Positions 25,740-34,484 of a DNA stretch of 64,000 nucleotides are shown here, in pieces. Position 1 is the first letter of the stretch. The number at the start of each line of letters is the position of its first letter. Origin of the DNA: Nesterenkonia alkaliphila (GTDB lineage Bacteria > Actinomycetota > Actinomycetes > Actinomycetales > Micrococcaceae); NCBI RefSeq assembly GCF_009758175.1, contig NZ_WRPM01000103.1, positions 1 through 64,000 on the forward strand. The letters run 5' to 3'. The position numbers were made by a program, and so were the translations under genes. The notes below the pieces were generated by a model, which was not told the origin of the DNA, ran no database searches, and worked only from the letters and a program-made list of their open reading frames with translations.

Positions 25740-25837
25740 AGCATCGACCCTGACTCACTGTCCGATGAGCGCAGTCTCTCGTGGTGCAGCAGCACCGCTG
25801 CACAGAACGCTCGCATTTTGAGACCCGAGGAGGAACT

Positions 25838-27187
25838 GTGAGCACAACAGATTTCAACAAAGCACGACGCCGCCACCCCACCCCGCGGCACCGGCTCGCC
25901 CAGATCGGCGCCCTGAGCATCACCGCAGTCCTGACACTGGCCGCCTGCGGCGGAGACGCCGAAGCCGACGGTGAGGCCAATGGCAACGGCAGTGAGACCA
26001 ATGCCAGCAGCGGTGAGGCCCCGGACTCCCTGAGCGTGACCACCTTCAATGAGTTCGGCTATGAGGAGCTCTTCGAGGAGTATGAGGAGCTCACCGGCAT
26101 CCAGATCGAACACAACAAAGTCGATACCGCAGAGAACGCTCGTGACGCACTGCGCAACAGCCTGGGCGCCGGCTCCGGGGCCAGCGACATCGAGGCCGTG
26201 GAGCTGGACTGGCTGGTGGAGTTCATGCAGTACTCCGACCGGTTCGAGGACCTCTCAGAGGACGCACCTGCCGACCGCTGGCTGGATTGGAAGTACGAGG
26301 ATGCCGTCGATGAGGAGGGCCGGGTGATCGGCTTCGGCACCGACATCGGTCCGCAGGCCCTGTGCTACCGGGCAGACCTTTTTGAGGAGGCCGGGCTGCC
26401 CAGCGACCGCGAGGAAGTCGCCGCCGCCCTGGACGGGGATTGGGAGACCTACTTCGACCTGGGCCGTGAATTCGTAGCTGCCTCCGACTCCGCCTGGTAC
26501 TCCGGATCGGACAATATCTGGCAGGGCATGATCAACCAGGTCGAGGTGCCCTTCGAGACTGAGGACGGCGAGATCATCGCCGACACCAACTCCGAGGTCA
26601 AGGACCTCTATGACCAGCTGCTGGCCGCCAGTGTGGACGATGAGCTCTCCGCCGGTCTCTCGCAGTGGTCCGGGGACTGGTCGGATGCCTTCCAGCGCGA
26701 CGGATTCGCCACTATGCTCTGCCCCGGCTGGATGCTCGGAGTCATCGAGGGCAACGCCGACGGTGTCGAGGGCTGGGACGTCGCTGACGCCTTCCCCGGC
26801 GGCGGCGGCAACTGGGGCGGATCCTACCTGACCGTTCCGACCCAGGGTGAGAACATCGAGGCGGCCAAGGAGCTGGCTGCCTGGCTGACCGAGCCCGAGC
26901 AGCAGATCAAGGCCTTTGAGGCCATCGGCGCCTTCCCCTCTACGGTGGAGGCCCTGGAGTCGGAGGAGATCCAGTCGGCCACCGATGAGTTCTTCAACGA
27001 CGCCCCGGTGGGGGAGATCCTGGCCAACCGGGCTGAAGCCATCGAGGTCCAGCCCTTCAAGGGCCCCAACTACCTGCTGATCAACGTGGCCATCCAGGAC
27101 GCACTGAACCGGGTGGATGTGGACGGGGTGGACGACCCCGAGTCCTCCTGGGAGAAGTTCCTGGACGAGGTTGAGGCACTGAAGTAG
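25838..27187 (+). CDS. Sugar ABC transporter substrate-binding lipoprotein
   Basis: This 449-residue extracellular solute-binding protein (family 1 type) starts with a lipoprotein signal: basic ARRRHPTPRHR, a hydrophobic stretch, and the lipobox LTLAACGG with the acylated cysteine. The mature N-terminus is an acidic Glu/Asn/Ser linker. The GTG at 25838 follows GAGGAGG by four bases. It leads an operon with two permeases and a beta-glucosidase, so the ligand is probably cellobiose or another beta-glucoside. The protein is markedly acidic, which fits a salt-tolerant host. Confidence 0.92.
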   Translation: MSTTDFNKARRRHPTPRHRLAQIGALSITAVLTLAACGGDAEADGEANGNGSETNASSGEAPDSLSVTTFNEFGYEELFEEYEELTGIQIEHNKVDTAENARDALRNSLGAGSGASDIEAVELDWLVEFMQYSDRFEDLSEDAPADRWLDWKYEDAVDEEGRVIGFGTDIGPQALCYRADLFEEAGLPSDREEVAAALDGDWETYFDLGREFVAASDSAWYSGSDNIWQGMINQVEVPFETEDGEIIADTNSEVKDLYDQLLAASVDDELSAGLSQWSGDWSDAFQRDGFATMLCPGWMLGVIEGNADGVEGWDVADAFPGGGGNWGGSYLTVPTQGENIEAAKELAAWLTEPEQQIKAFEAIGAFPSTVEALESEEIQSATDEFFNDAPVGEILANRAEAIEVQPFKGPNYLLINVAIQDALNRVDVDGVDDPESSWEKFLDEVEALK

Positions 27188-27190
27188 TCA

Positions 27191-28198
27191 ATGTCCTCAG
27201 CTGCCCGCATGGGCTTCCGGTCCCGGGCCTCGGCCTGGGACCGGAAGTACTCCCCGTATCTCTACATCAGCCCGTTCTTCATCCTCTTCGCCATTGTGGG
27301 GCTCTTCCCCCTGCTCTACACCGCCTGGGTGGCCGCCCATGACTGGGACCTCATCATGGGCCAGGGCGAGTTCGTGGGATTCGAGAACTTCACGCACATC
27401 CTGGGCGAGCGCGCCTTCTGGATCTCCCTGCGCAATACGCTGAGCATCTTCATCCTCTCCACCGGTCCTCAGGTGCTCATCGCGATCGTCATCGCCTATA
27501 TGTTGGACTCCCACCTGCGTGCCAAGACCTTCTGGCGGATGGGCGTGCTGCTGCCCTATGTAGTCACCCCGGTGGCAGTGGCACTGATCTTCGGCAATCT
27601 GTTCGCAGAGCGCTTCGGCCTGGTCAACTCCGCGCTGGAGATCATCGGGCTGAACCCGGTGGGCTGGCAGTCCGATTCGCTGGCCAGCCACCTGGCGATC
27701 GCTACGATGGTCAATTTCCGGTGGACCGGCTACAACGCGCTGATCTTCCTGGCTGCCATGCAGGCCATTCCCCGGGACCTCTATGAGCAGGCAGAGATCG
27801 ACGGCGCCGGCAGAGTCCGCCAGTTCCTCTCGGTCACCGTGCCGATGCTGCGCCCCACCATCATCTTTGTGGTGATCACCTCCACCATCGGCGGGCTGCA
27901 GATCTTCGACGAGCCCCGCATGTACGATCACTCTGGCCGCGGCGGCTCCGACGGCCAGTGGCGCACTATGACCCTCTACCTCTACGAGCTGGGTTGGACC
28001 CGCTCGGACTTCGGCCGGGCCAGTGCAGTGGCCGTGCTGCTGTTCCTGCTGATCGTGGCCATCGGCATCATCAACTTCACCATCACCCGGCGCATCGCCA
28101 CTGCCGATGGCGGCAAGGGGCGCCAGCCCAGCCGGGCACGGCTCCGCGCTCAGAAGAGGGCACAGCGCCGTGAGCATAAGAAGGAGGCAGCCCGATGA
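27191..28198 (+). CDS. Sugar ABC transporter permease (MalF-type)
   Basis: This 335-residue permease has about six membrane helices, opening with YLYISPFFILFAIVGLFPLLY, and the EAA-loop coupling segment in QAEIDGAGRVRQFLSVTVPML that contacts the ATPase. The C-terminus is a basic cytoplasmic tail (QKRAQRREHKKEAAR). It starts three bases after the binding-protein stop codon. No ATPase gene is in the operon, so a shared MsiK-type ATPase encoded elsewhere probably energises it. Confidence 0.92.
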   Translation: MSSAARMGFRSRASAWDRKYSPYLYISPFFILFAIVGLFPLLYTAWVAAHDWDLIMGQGEFVGFENFTHILGERAFWISLRNTLSIFILSTGPQVLIAIVIAYMLDSHLRAKTFWRMGVLLPYVVTPVAVALIFGNLFAERFGLVNSALEIIGLNPVGWQSDSLASHLAIATMVNFRWTGYNALIFLAAMQAIPRDLYEQAEIDGAGRVRQFLSVTVPMLRPTIIFVVITSTIGGLQIFDEPRMYDHSGRGGSDGQWRTMTLYLYELGWTRSDFGRASAVAVLLFLLIVAIGIINFTITRRIATADGGKGRQPSRARLRAQKRAQRREHKKEAAR

Positions 28199-29109
28199 GT
28201 GCAGCAGCACCGATAGCTCCGGTGGATGAGCAGGCAGATTCCGGGCGCACCCTGGGGCGTAGGGGGCGGCGTCGTTCTGCCCCCGGTGGGAACCTGCGCC
28301 GGCCCGGCTTCATCATCTACGGCTGTCTGGCCGCAGTGGTACTGGGTGGGCTGTTCCCGCTGTGGTGGTCGGTGCTGATCGGCTCCCACCACGCCACCAT
28401 CCTGTCGCAGACATCTTTCCCCTTGTGGCCGGGCGGGAACTTCTTCACCAATGCCGCCACCGTGATGGACACTGTTCCGTTCTGGCGGGCCACCGTGAAT
28501 TCGATCATCGTCTCCACCAGCACCGCACTGTCGGTGGTGTTCTTCTCCACACTGGCCGGCTACGCCTTCGCCAAGCTGCGTTTCAGAGGCTCGGGGCCGC
28601 TGCTGGTGTTTGTCATCGCCACTATGGCAGTGCCCACCCAGCTCGGCGTCGTGCCGCTCTACCAGGTGATGGCCAAGCTGGGCTGGACCGGTGAGCTGAC
28701 CGCGGTGATCGTCCCCGCCCTGGTCACCGCCTTCGGCGTGTTCTGGATGACCCAGTACCTGCGCCAGGCGATCCCAGATGAGCTGATCGAGGCCGCCACA
28801 GTGGACGGATGCAATATGATCCGCACCTTCTACCATGTGTGCCTGCCGGCAGCGCGGCCGGCGGCGGCCATGCTGTTCCTGTTCACCTTCGTGATGAACT
28901 GGACCAACTTCTTCTGGCCCTTCATTGTGCTGGGGCCGCAGAACCCCACCCTCCCGGTGGCCCTTCAGCAGCTGCAGGCCGCCCATTTTGTGGACTACTC
29001 GCTGGTGCTCACCGGCGCCACCCTGGCCACTGTGCCGCTGCTGATCCTCTTCGTCTTCACCGGCCGTCAGCTGGTGTCCGGAATTATGCAAGGAGCTGTC
29101 AAAGCATGA
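28195..29109 (+). CDS. Sugar ABC transporter permease (MalG-type)
   Basis: This 304-residue permease is the second half of the channel. Its six helices include IIYGCLAAVVLGGLFPLWWS, and the EAA-loop segment reads ELIEAATVDGCNMIRTFYHV. It ends in the family-typical FTGRQLVSGIMQGAVKA. Its ATG overlaps the stop of the MalF-type gene by four bases, and its own stop overlaps the beta-glucosidase start, so all are translationally coupled. Confidence 0.92.
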   Translation: MSAAAPIAPVDEQADSGRTLGRRGRRRSAPGGNLRRPGFIIYGCLAAVVLGGLFPLWWSVLIGSHHATILSQTSFPLWPGGNFFTNAATVMDTVPFWRATVNSIIVSTSTALSVVFFSTLAGYAFAKLRFRGSGPLLVFVIATMAVPTQLGVVPLYQVMAKLGWTGELTAVIVPALVTAFGVFWMTQYLRQAIPDELIEAATVDGCNMIRTFYHVCLPAARPAAAMLFLFTFVMNWTNFFWPFIVLGPQNPTLPVALQQLQAAHFVDYSLVLTGATLATVPLLILFVFTGRQLVSGIMQGAVKA

Positions 29110-30551
29110 CTATCGCCACCCCCTCCGAGGCCGTTGCCTCCCCCACTGCAGTGAGCTTCCCGCAGGACTTCCTGTGGGGCACGGCCACCGCCGCCTATCA
29201 GGTGGAGGGAGCGCATGAGGCCGCAGGCCGGGGCCCGAGCATCTGGGACACCTTCGCCAGAACCCCGGGCAAAGTGCATGCCGGGCACACCGGGGATGTG
29301 GCCTGCGACCACTATCACCGCTACCGCGAGGATATCGCCCTGATGAAGCGGCTGAACCTGAAGGTCTACCGATTCTCGGTGTCCTGGTCCCGGGTGATGC
29401 CCGATGGGCGCAGCGTGAATCCGGAGGGGCTGGCCTTCTACTCGGAGTTGGTCGATGAGCTGCTGGCCGCCGGGATCATCCCCTGGCTCACCCAGTACCA
29501 CTGGGACCTGCCGCAGGCCCTGGAGGACGCCGGCGGCTGGGCCAACCGGGATACCGCCTACGCGTTCCAGGCCTACGCTGAGGTGCTCCACGAGGCCCTG
29601 GGCGAGAAGGTCCGGCACTGGACCACGCTGAACGAGCCCTGGTGCTCAGCTTTCCTGGGCTACGCCAACGGCCACCACGCCCCGGGCCGCACGGAGCCCT
29701 CGGCTGCCCTGGCCGCGGCCCACCACCTGTTGCTGGGCCACGGTCTGGCCGTGAGCAGCCTGCGCGCCAGGGACCCCGAGCTTGAATTGGGCCTGACACT
29801 GAACTTCACTGACTACCGGCCCGCGGACCCGAGCTCGGCCGGGGACCAGGATGCAGCGCGCAGGTTGGACGGGGCTTTCAACCGGTTCTTCATCGAACCG
29901 GTCCTGCGCGGCAGCTACCCGGCTGATGTGCTGGCCGATCAGCAAGGGCTCTGGCCGACGGATCTGGTGCAGCCGGGAGACCTTGAGGTCATCTCAGCGC
30001 CCATCGATGTGCTGGGAGTCAACTTCTACACCGGGGAGCTGCTCACCGGCGCTGAGCCGGATCAGGCGCCGGCTGCTGCGGCTGCAGCCCGAGCCCAGGG
30101 GCAGCCCAACCCCAATGTGGGGTCCGAGCATGTGGGCTCCACCCGCCGGGGACTGCCGCAGACCGCCATGGGCTGGGAGGTCTACCCGCAGGCGCTGCGT
30201 GATCTGCTGGTCAGGCTGCACACCGAGTACACCGCCGAGGCGGGGGTGGCACTCTACGTGACCGAGAACGGGGCAGCCTATGAGGACGTCGTCGAACCTG
30301 ATGGGAGTGTGTATGACCCGCAGCGGCTGGACTACATCCGCAGGCACCTGCATGCGGTGCACGAGGCCATCGAGCAGGGGGCCGATGTGCGAGGCTACTT
30401 TGTCTGGTCGCTGCTGGACAATTTTGAATGGGCCTTCGGCTACAGCAAGCGCTTCGGGATTATCCATGTGGACTACGACACCCAGGTGCGCACCCCCAAA
30501 GCCAGTGCCCACTGGTATGCCGAAGTAGCCCGCTCCGGTGTGGTGAACTAA
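29106..30551 (+). CDS. bglB: GH1 beta-glucosidase
   Basis: This 481-residue glycoside hydrolase family 1 enzyme hydrolyses beta-glucosides such as cellobiose in the cytoplasm. The opening FPQDFLWGTATAAYQVEG, the acid/base glutamate in TLNEPWC and the nucleophile glutamate in YVTENGAAYED are all present, as is the aglycone-side segment FVWSLLDNFEWAFGYSKRFG. Length is normal for the family and there is no signal peptide. I chose the ATG at 29106, which overlaps the permease stop as ATGA. Confidence 0.96.
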   Translation: MTIATPSEAVASPTAVSFPQDFLWGTATAAYQVEGAHEAAGRGPSIWDTFARTPGKVHAGHTGDVACDHYHRYREDIALMKRLNLKVYRFSVSWSRVMPDGRSVNPEGLAFYSELVDELLAAGIIPWLTQYHWDLPQALEDAGGWANRDTAYAFQAYAEVLHEALGEKVRHWTTLNEPWCSAFLGYANGHHAPGRTEPSAALAAAHHLLLGHGLAVSSLRARDPELELGLTLNFTDYRPADPSSAGDQDAARRLDGAFNRFFIEPVLRGSYPADVLADQQGLWPTDLVQPGDLEVISAPIDVLGVNFYTGELLTGAEPDQAPAAAAAARAQGQPNPNVGSEHVGSTRRGLPQTAMGWEVYPQALRDLLVRLHTEYTAEAGVALYVTENGAAYEDVVEPDGSVYDPQRLDYIRRHLHAVHEAIEQGADVRGYFVWSLLDNFEWAFGYSKRFGIIHVDYDTQVRTPKASAHWYAEVARSGVVN

Positions 30552-30625
30552 GACCCTGAGGTGTGAAGGCCGGTGCCAGCCGGCCACGAGGCGAGCGGGG
30601 TCTGCCCGCAGCCGGGAAGGATACT

Positions 30626-31633
30626 GTGCCTGCCAAGAGACTGCCCACGCTGGAGGATGTCGCCGCGCGCGCCGGAGTCTCCCGCGCCACTGCCTCCCGG
30701 GTGGTCAATGCCGATCCGCGGGTAGGGAACCTGGCGCGGACGGCAGTGCAGGAGGCCATCGAGCAGCTGGGCTACCGGCCTAACCGCAATGCCCGCTCCC
30801 TGGTGCGCCCGGAGGCGGACTCGATCGCCGTAGTGGTTCCGGAGGCCGAGCAGACGGTGTTCTCAGACCCGTTCTTCGCCGCTCTGCTGGCGGCCATAAC
30901 CCAGTCCTTGGCCGATTCCCCAGTGCAGGTCCTGCTGGCGATGGGTCAGCCCGGAAACTCGCAGAAGATTGAACGGTATCTGCGGGGTGGCTATACCGAT
31001 GGGGCGATTGTGGTCTCCCACCACAAGGACGATCACATCTGGCAGGTGCTCCACGCCACCAAGCTGCCGGCGGTCTATGTGGGCCGGCCCTATGCCGGGG
31101 ACGTAGGGATCCCCTATGTGGATGTGGACAACCGTGCCGGCGGGACGCTCGCCGCCGAACATCTGATCAGCACGGGCCGGCGCCGCATCGGCACGATCAC
31201 CGGGCCGTTGGACATGGCCGCCAGTGAGGACCGGATGCTGGGCTGGCAACAGGCTCTGCAGCAGGCCGGGCTGGCCGCTGACCTGATGGAGCACGGGGAC
31301 TTCACCGCCAGCTCTGGGGCGCTGGCCATGCAGCGGCTGCTGAACCGGGTGCCTGAGCTGGACGGGCTGTTCGTAGCCAGTGACCTGATGGCGGTCTCAG
31401 CCATCCATGAGCTGCAGGCGGCAGGCAGGAGGGTGCCTGAGGAGGTAGCGGTGGTGGGCTTTGACAATACTCAGGCCGCCCAGCTGACCCGGCCGCCGCT
31501 GACCACTGTGGTCAACCCGGTGGGAGCGCTGGCGAGCACCGCAGTAGAGATGCTGCTGAAGCTGCTTGGGGGGTCCCAGGTTGAGGAGCGGGTCATTCTG
31601 GGCACGGAGCTGATCCAGAGAGCCTCTGCGTGA
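30626..31633 (+). CDS. LacI family transcriptional regulator
   Basis: This 335-residue repressor has the LacI helix-turn-helix and hinge at the N-terminus (TLEDVAARAGVSRATASRV, then the hinge ending RPNRNARSL) and a periplasmic-binding-protein-like effector domain. I placed the start at the GTG at 30626, with GGAAGGA about five bases upstream; an in-frame GTG at 30563 has no such signal. It is the last gene of the beta-glucoside operon, and its probable site is the palindrome at 25724. Cellobiose or another beta-glucoside is the likely inducer. Confidence 0.92.
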   Translation: MPAKRLPTLEDVAARAGVSRATASRVVNADPRVGNLARTAVQEAIEQLGYRPNRNARSLVRPEADSIAVVVPEAEQTVFSDPFFAALLAAITQSLADSPVQVLLAMGQPGNSQKIERYLRGGYTDGAIVVSHHKDDHIWQVLHATKLPAVYVGRPYAGDVGIPYVDVDNRAGGTLAAEHLISTGRRRIGTITGPLDMAASEDRMLGWQQALQQAGLAADLMEHGDFTASSGALAMQRLLNRVPELDGLFVASDLMAVSAIHELQAAGRRVPEEVAVVGFDNTQAAQLTRPPLTTVVNPVGALASTAVEMLLKLLGGSQVEERVILGTELIQRASA

Positions 31634-31644
31634 CATCTGGGTGA

Positions 31645-31658
31645 ACTTCACGTGAAGT
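31645..31658. promoter_or_regulatory. 14-bp perfect palindrome upstream of yceI
   Basis: ACTTCACGTGAAGT is a perfect palindrome just 12 bases past the LacI stop. A second one, CAAATTTG, lies at 31663-31670 in an unusually AT-rich patch, and a weak promoter (TTGAAA at 31668, TAAGTT at 31690) follows. These could be a regulator site controlling the YceI gene. Confidence 0.4.
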
Positions 31659-31776
31659 CATACAAATTTGAAATAAATCCAGTGTTCGGTAAGTTGCAGA
31701 TGAGCGAGCCGCAAGACCGCGGCGGCATACTGGCGCTGAACAGCAGCCCAAGCTCTCAAGAAGGAGATCATCAATC

Positions 31777-32319
31777 ATGGCAGTTTCCCTGACCCCCGGC
31801 ACTTGGACCTTGGACGGATCACACTCCGAGATCGGCCTGAGCGTGCGTCACGCCGGCATCTCCCGCGTGCGCGCCATCTTCGAGGAAGCCACCGGCACCT
31901 TGGAGGCCAAGGAGGACGGCTCCGCAGACGTCAAGGCTGTGGTCCGCGCCGAGTCCTTCAACTCCAAGAATGACGACCGCGATGCCCACGTACGTGGCGA
32001 GGACTTCCTCAACGCTGAGCAGTACCCGGAGCTGACCTTCGAGGCCAACGGCATCAGCCCCTCCGGCGAGGTCTTCGATCTCACTGGTGAGCTGACCATT
32101 CGTGGTGTGTCCAAGACTGTGACCTTCGAGGTCGAGTTCGGCGGCCAGGCTGTGGATCCCTTCGGGCTGACCCGCGCCGGCTTCTCCGCCTCCACCACCA
32201 TCTCCCGCAAGGAGTTCGGCCTGACCTGGAACGCTGCCCTGGAGGCTGGCGGCGTGCTGGTCTCCGACAACGTCAAGATCGAGCTCGACGTGGCCTTCGT
32301 CCTGAACCAGGACAGCTGA
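31777..32319 (+). CDS. YceI family protein
   Basis: This 180-residue protein has the lipocalin-like YceI fold: GTWTLDGSHSEIGLSVRHAG, then DDRDAHVRGEDFLNAEQYPELTF (read as a family landmark), then the closing strands VSDNVKIELDVAFV. YceI proteins bind polyisoprenoid-type lipids in a beta barrel. There is no signal peptide, which is usual for actinobacterial members. An AAGGAG site precedes the ATG. It has its own AT-rich promoter region and a very strong terminator, suggesting a highly expressed single-gene unit. Confidence 0.93.
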   Translation: MAVSLTPGTWTLDGSHSEIGLSVRHAGISRVRAIFEEATGTLEAKEDGSADVKAVVRAESFNSKNDDRDAHVRGEDFLNAEQYPELTFEANGISPSGEVFDLTGELTIRGVSKTVTFEVEFGGQAVDPFGLTRAGFSASTTISRKEFGLTWNAALEAGGVLVSDNVKIELDVAFVLNQDS

Positions 32320-32357
32320 TCCCGCGCTGCCGCAGGCAGCACATAACTACATAGATC

Positions 32358-32403
32358 ACGACGCCGCCCCCGCGCCCTTTAGAGGTGACGGGGGCGGCGT
32401 CGT
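32358..32403 (+). terminator. Strong rho-independent terminator after yceI
   Basis: ACGACGCCGCCCCCG and CGGGGGCGGCGTCGT form a perfect 15-bp stem around a 16-base loop, followed by ACTTTCT. Both arms contain the octamer ACGACGCC/GGCGTCGT that recurs through the window. Confidence 0.85.
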
Positions 32404-32436
32404 ACTTTCTCACGTTTTGCCTTGATTGACTCGGGC

Positions 32437-32466
32437 GTGAGAGAAAACGTCCCACTTTTCTCTCAC
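32437..32466. promoter_or_regulatory. Operator-like dyad 1 upstream of AlbA_2 gene
   Basis: GTGAGAGAAAA and TTTTCTCTCAC are perfect 11-base inverted arms separated by eight bases. The same TCTCTCA core occurs five times within about 80 bases here, the extra copy being at 32470-32476. Confidence 0.65.
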
Positions 32467-32487
32467 GTTTCTCTCAAACACCACAAA

Positions 32488-32521
32488 CCTTGAGAGAAAA
32501 CAGGTAATCTTTCTCTCAAGG
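32488..32521. promoter_or_regulatory. Operator-like dyad 2 upstream of AlbA_2 gene
   Basis: CCTTGAGAGAAA and TTTCTCTCAAGG are perfect 12-base inverted arms separated by ten bases, sharing the TCTCTCA core with dyad 1. The second arm ends 43 bases before the ATG of the AlbA_2 gene, in promoter position. Confidence 0.7.
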
Positions 32522-32564
32522 AGTCGGCACAGGCTTATATCTGGGGGAGAGAAGGAGGACCGGG

Positions 32565-34301
32565 ATGGCGACCTTCGGACCACAGCGTCGGCGTGAGCTG
32601 CAGAAGGTGGTGCAGGATCTCGTTGGAGCTGAGCTGGACGGGCATCTTCCTCCTTTGAAGGAGCGAGAGGACCTCGACTTCAAGGAGGAGGCTGGGCGGA
32701 GAGTCCGTGGACAGCTTGAACCAGGGCAGTCCCAAAACCAGGAAGCTGCAACAAAGCTCGCGGATGAAGTCGCATGCCTCGCAAACACCCGTGGCGGGGG
32801 TGTGCTGATTCTCGGTGTCGAAGATGGCACAGGACGCATTCTGGGTACAGCTCTGGACCGGGAGTGGCTGCGGCAGGCGATTCACCGGGCAGTCGACGTC
32901 GCACCCTACATCGAGGCGCATAGAGTGGCGGGGCAGCGAATCCTGGCCATATATGTCGCGGAGTCTCCCACAGTCGTAGAGGACACCAGCGACCGAATCC
33001 GGTGGCGGGTTGGTGACCGTTGTGTCCCGGTTGACCGCTCAGAGTGGTGGATTCACCGACAGGAGGCGTTGAACGTCGATGTGATGGCAGCGGAGTCGTC
33101 TGCGTCCCCCGCAGCGATCACCCCGGGCGCCTGGAAGCTCCTCACTGCGCAGCTCAGCCCCGAGGGAGAGCCCCTGGACGAACGCCAGACCCTTCAGCGG
33201 ATCGGGGTGCTGCGAGGAGAGCATCTATCGATCGCCGGTGAGCTGCTTCTCACGCCTGCCGGCCGGGTACTAGTGGAACTGACTCTCTTGGATATTCAGG
33301 GAGGCCAGGTCACTAACCGGATGCAGCCCGCCGCAGATGAGAGCCTGCTCGAGCAGCTAGAGCGGGTTCAGGCTGCACTGGACATCGCTAATGATCATGT
33401 GACGCTGGAGCGGGGGTTCACTCACCGCAGTGTTCGCAGAGTACCTCGCAGCGCAGCCCGGGAGGCCATTCTCAACGGACTGATACACCGAGATTGGGGC
33501 AGCCCGGAACCCACGCAGGTGCGTTGGTTCGATGTGGACAGCATCTTGGAGGTGCGCAGCCCGGGGGCGTTCACCGGCGGAGTCACCTCGGAGAACATCC
33601 TGGCAGAGCGGCATGCACGATATCCGGCCCTGGCGGATGCATTTCGAGCATTAGGGATGGTGGAGAAGGAGGGCCTGGGCGTCGACCGGATGTTTCAGGC
33701 GATGATCGTGCTGGGACACCGGGTGCCCAGCATCGTCGAAACAGCCGGCCCTCACGTGGAGGCGACCCTGGTCGGAGGAGAGCCGGTTCGGGGAGTGGTG
33801 GAGTTCGTTGACGCCGTCCGTCCTGTGGAGCGGCAGCGGGATCCGCGCTTGGCGCTGATCCTGGATCACCTGTTCCATCATGCGTTCATCGACGTCCCCA
33901 CAGCAGCGCGAATACTGCATCGGGACCGACAAGGTGCTGAGGTGGCGCTGCGGATTGCCACACAGACCAGTGTCAAGGGGGAGGCATTGGTGGTGCCGTA
34001 TGAGGACGTGTGGGTGCTCAGCCCGGCGGCCCGGGGGCTCATTGCCCATCTTGAGGCGGCAGATCCGCTGCGGCAGTTCTTCCGTTACGGCTCGACTGAC
34101 CCACAGGACCTGCACAGAATCGTTGACGAGTGGTTCACCACGCATTCGACGATGCGTACTCGCGATCTGGCTCAACTGGGCGGGGTCTCCCGAAACACTG
34201 CGCAGAAGGCATTGAACGAACTTGAGGGGCTGACGGTGGAGAAGTTCGGTTCCGGCCGTGCCACAGCCTACCGACGGATGCCAGCGGATCAGGCGGCATA
34301 G
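32565..34301 (+). CDS. AlbA_2/Schlafen-type DNA-binding protein with HATPase_c_4 domain
   Basis: This 578-residue protein has an N-terminal AlbA_2 (Schlafen-like) domain (REDLDFKEEAGR, then ADEVACLANTRGGGVLILGVEDG), a central GHKL-type ATP-binding domain (PRSAAREAILNGLIHRDW, KEGLGVDRMF), and a C-terminal winged helix (MRTRDLAQLGGVSRNTAQKAL). Such proteins are putative transcriptional regulators and often border mobile or defence genes. AAGGAGG precedes the ATG. Two perfect dyads directly upstream suggest it represses itself. It stands alone after the yceI terminator and before two acetyltransferase genes. Confidence 0.87.
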   Translation: MATFGPQRRRELQKVVQDLVGAELDGHLPPLKEREDLDFKEEAGRRVRGQLEPGQSQNQEAATKLADEVACLANTRGGGVLILGVEDGTGRILGTALDREWLRQAIHRAVDVAPYIEAHRVAGQRILAIYVAESPTVVEDTSDRIRWRVGDRCVPVDRSEWWIHRQEALNVDVMAAESSASPAAITPGAWKLLTAQLSPEGEPLDERQTLQRIGVLRGEHLSIAGELLLTPAGRVLVELTLLDIQGGQVTNRMQPAADESLLEQLERVQAALDIANDHVTLERGFTHRSVRRVPRSAAREAILNGLIHRDWGSPEPTQVRWFDVDSILEVRSPGAFTGGVTSENILAERHARYPALADAFRALGMVEKEGLGVDRMFQAMIVLGHRVPSIVETAGPHVEATLVGGEPVRGVVEFVDAVRPVERQRDPRLALILDHLFHHAFIDVPTAARILHRDRQGAEVALRIATQTSVKGEALVVPYEDVWVLSPAARGLIAHLEAADPLRQFFRYGSTDPQDLHRIVDEWFTTHSTMRTRDLAQLGGVSRNTAQKALNELEGLTVEKFGSGRATAYRRMPADQAA

Positions 34302-34472
34302 CGAGCAGATCCAGGTGGTTGGCGCTGTCATAGTTCGTTAGGGCGCGGTGAGCAGTGGCCGACCAGCCGACTCGTCGGCCCCGCCATGGGAGCGACCTTC
34401 CTGCTCTTCACCCTCGTCTCCGCCGGCCGGTTCCGCTTTACCTACGGCTCTCCGCTCTGAGCCGGAGAGCAT

Positions 34473-34478
34473 TATCCT
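34473..34478 (+). promoter_or_regulatory. Leaderless -10 element (TATCCT)
   Basis: TATCCT ends six bases before the GTG at 34485 with no ribosome-binding site between, the usual geometry of a leaderless actinobacterial transcript. It decides the start of the acetyltransferase gene. Confidence 0.4.
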
Positions 34479-34484
34479 GGTCAG

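Larger units (their letters stand above)
25505..25837. other. Divergent promoter region (333 bases)
   Basis: This gap separates fhaA (minus) from the beta-glucoside operon (plus). It holds the candidate promoter and LacI-type operator described separately, and a GAGGAGG ribosome-binding site just before 25838. The half nearest fhaA must contain that operon's promoter, but I see no convincing pair of boxes. No open frame in it looks like a gene. Confidence 0.6.
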
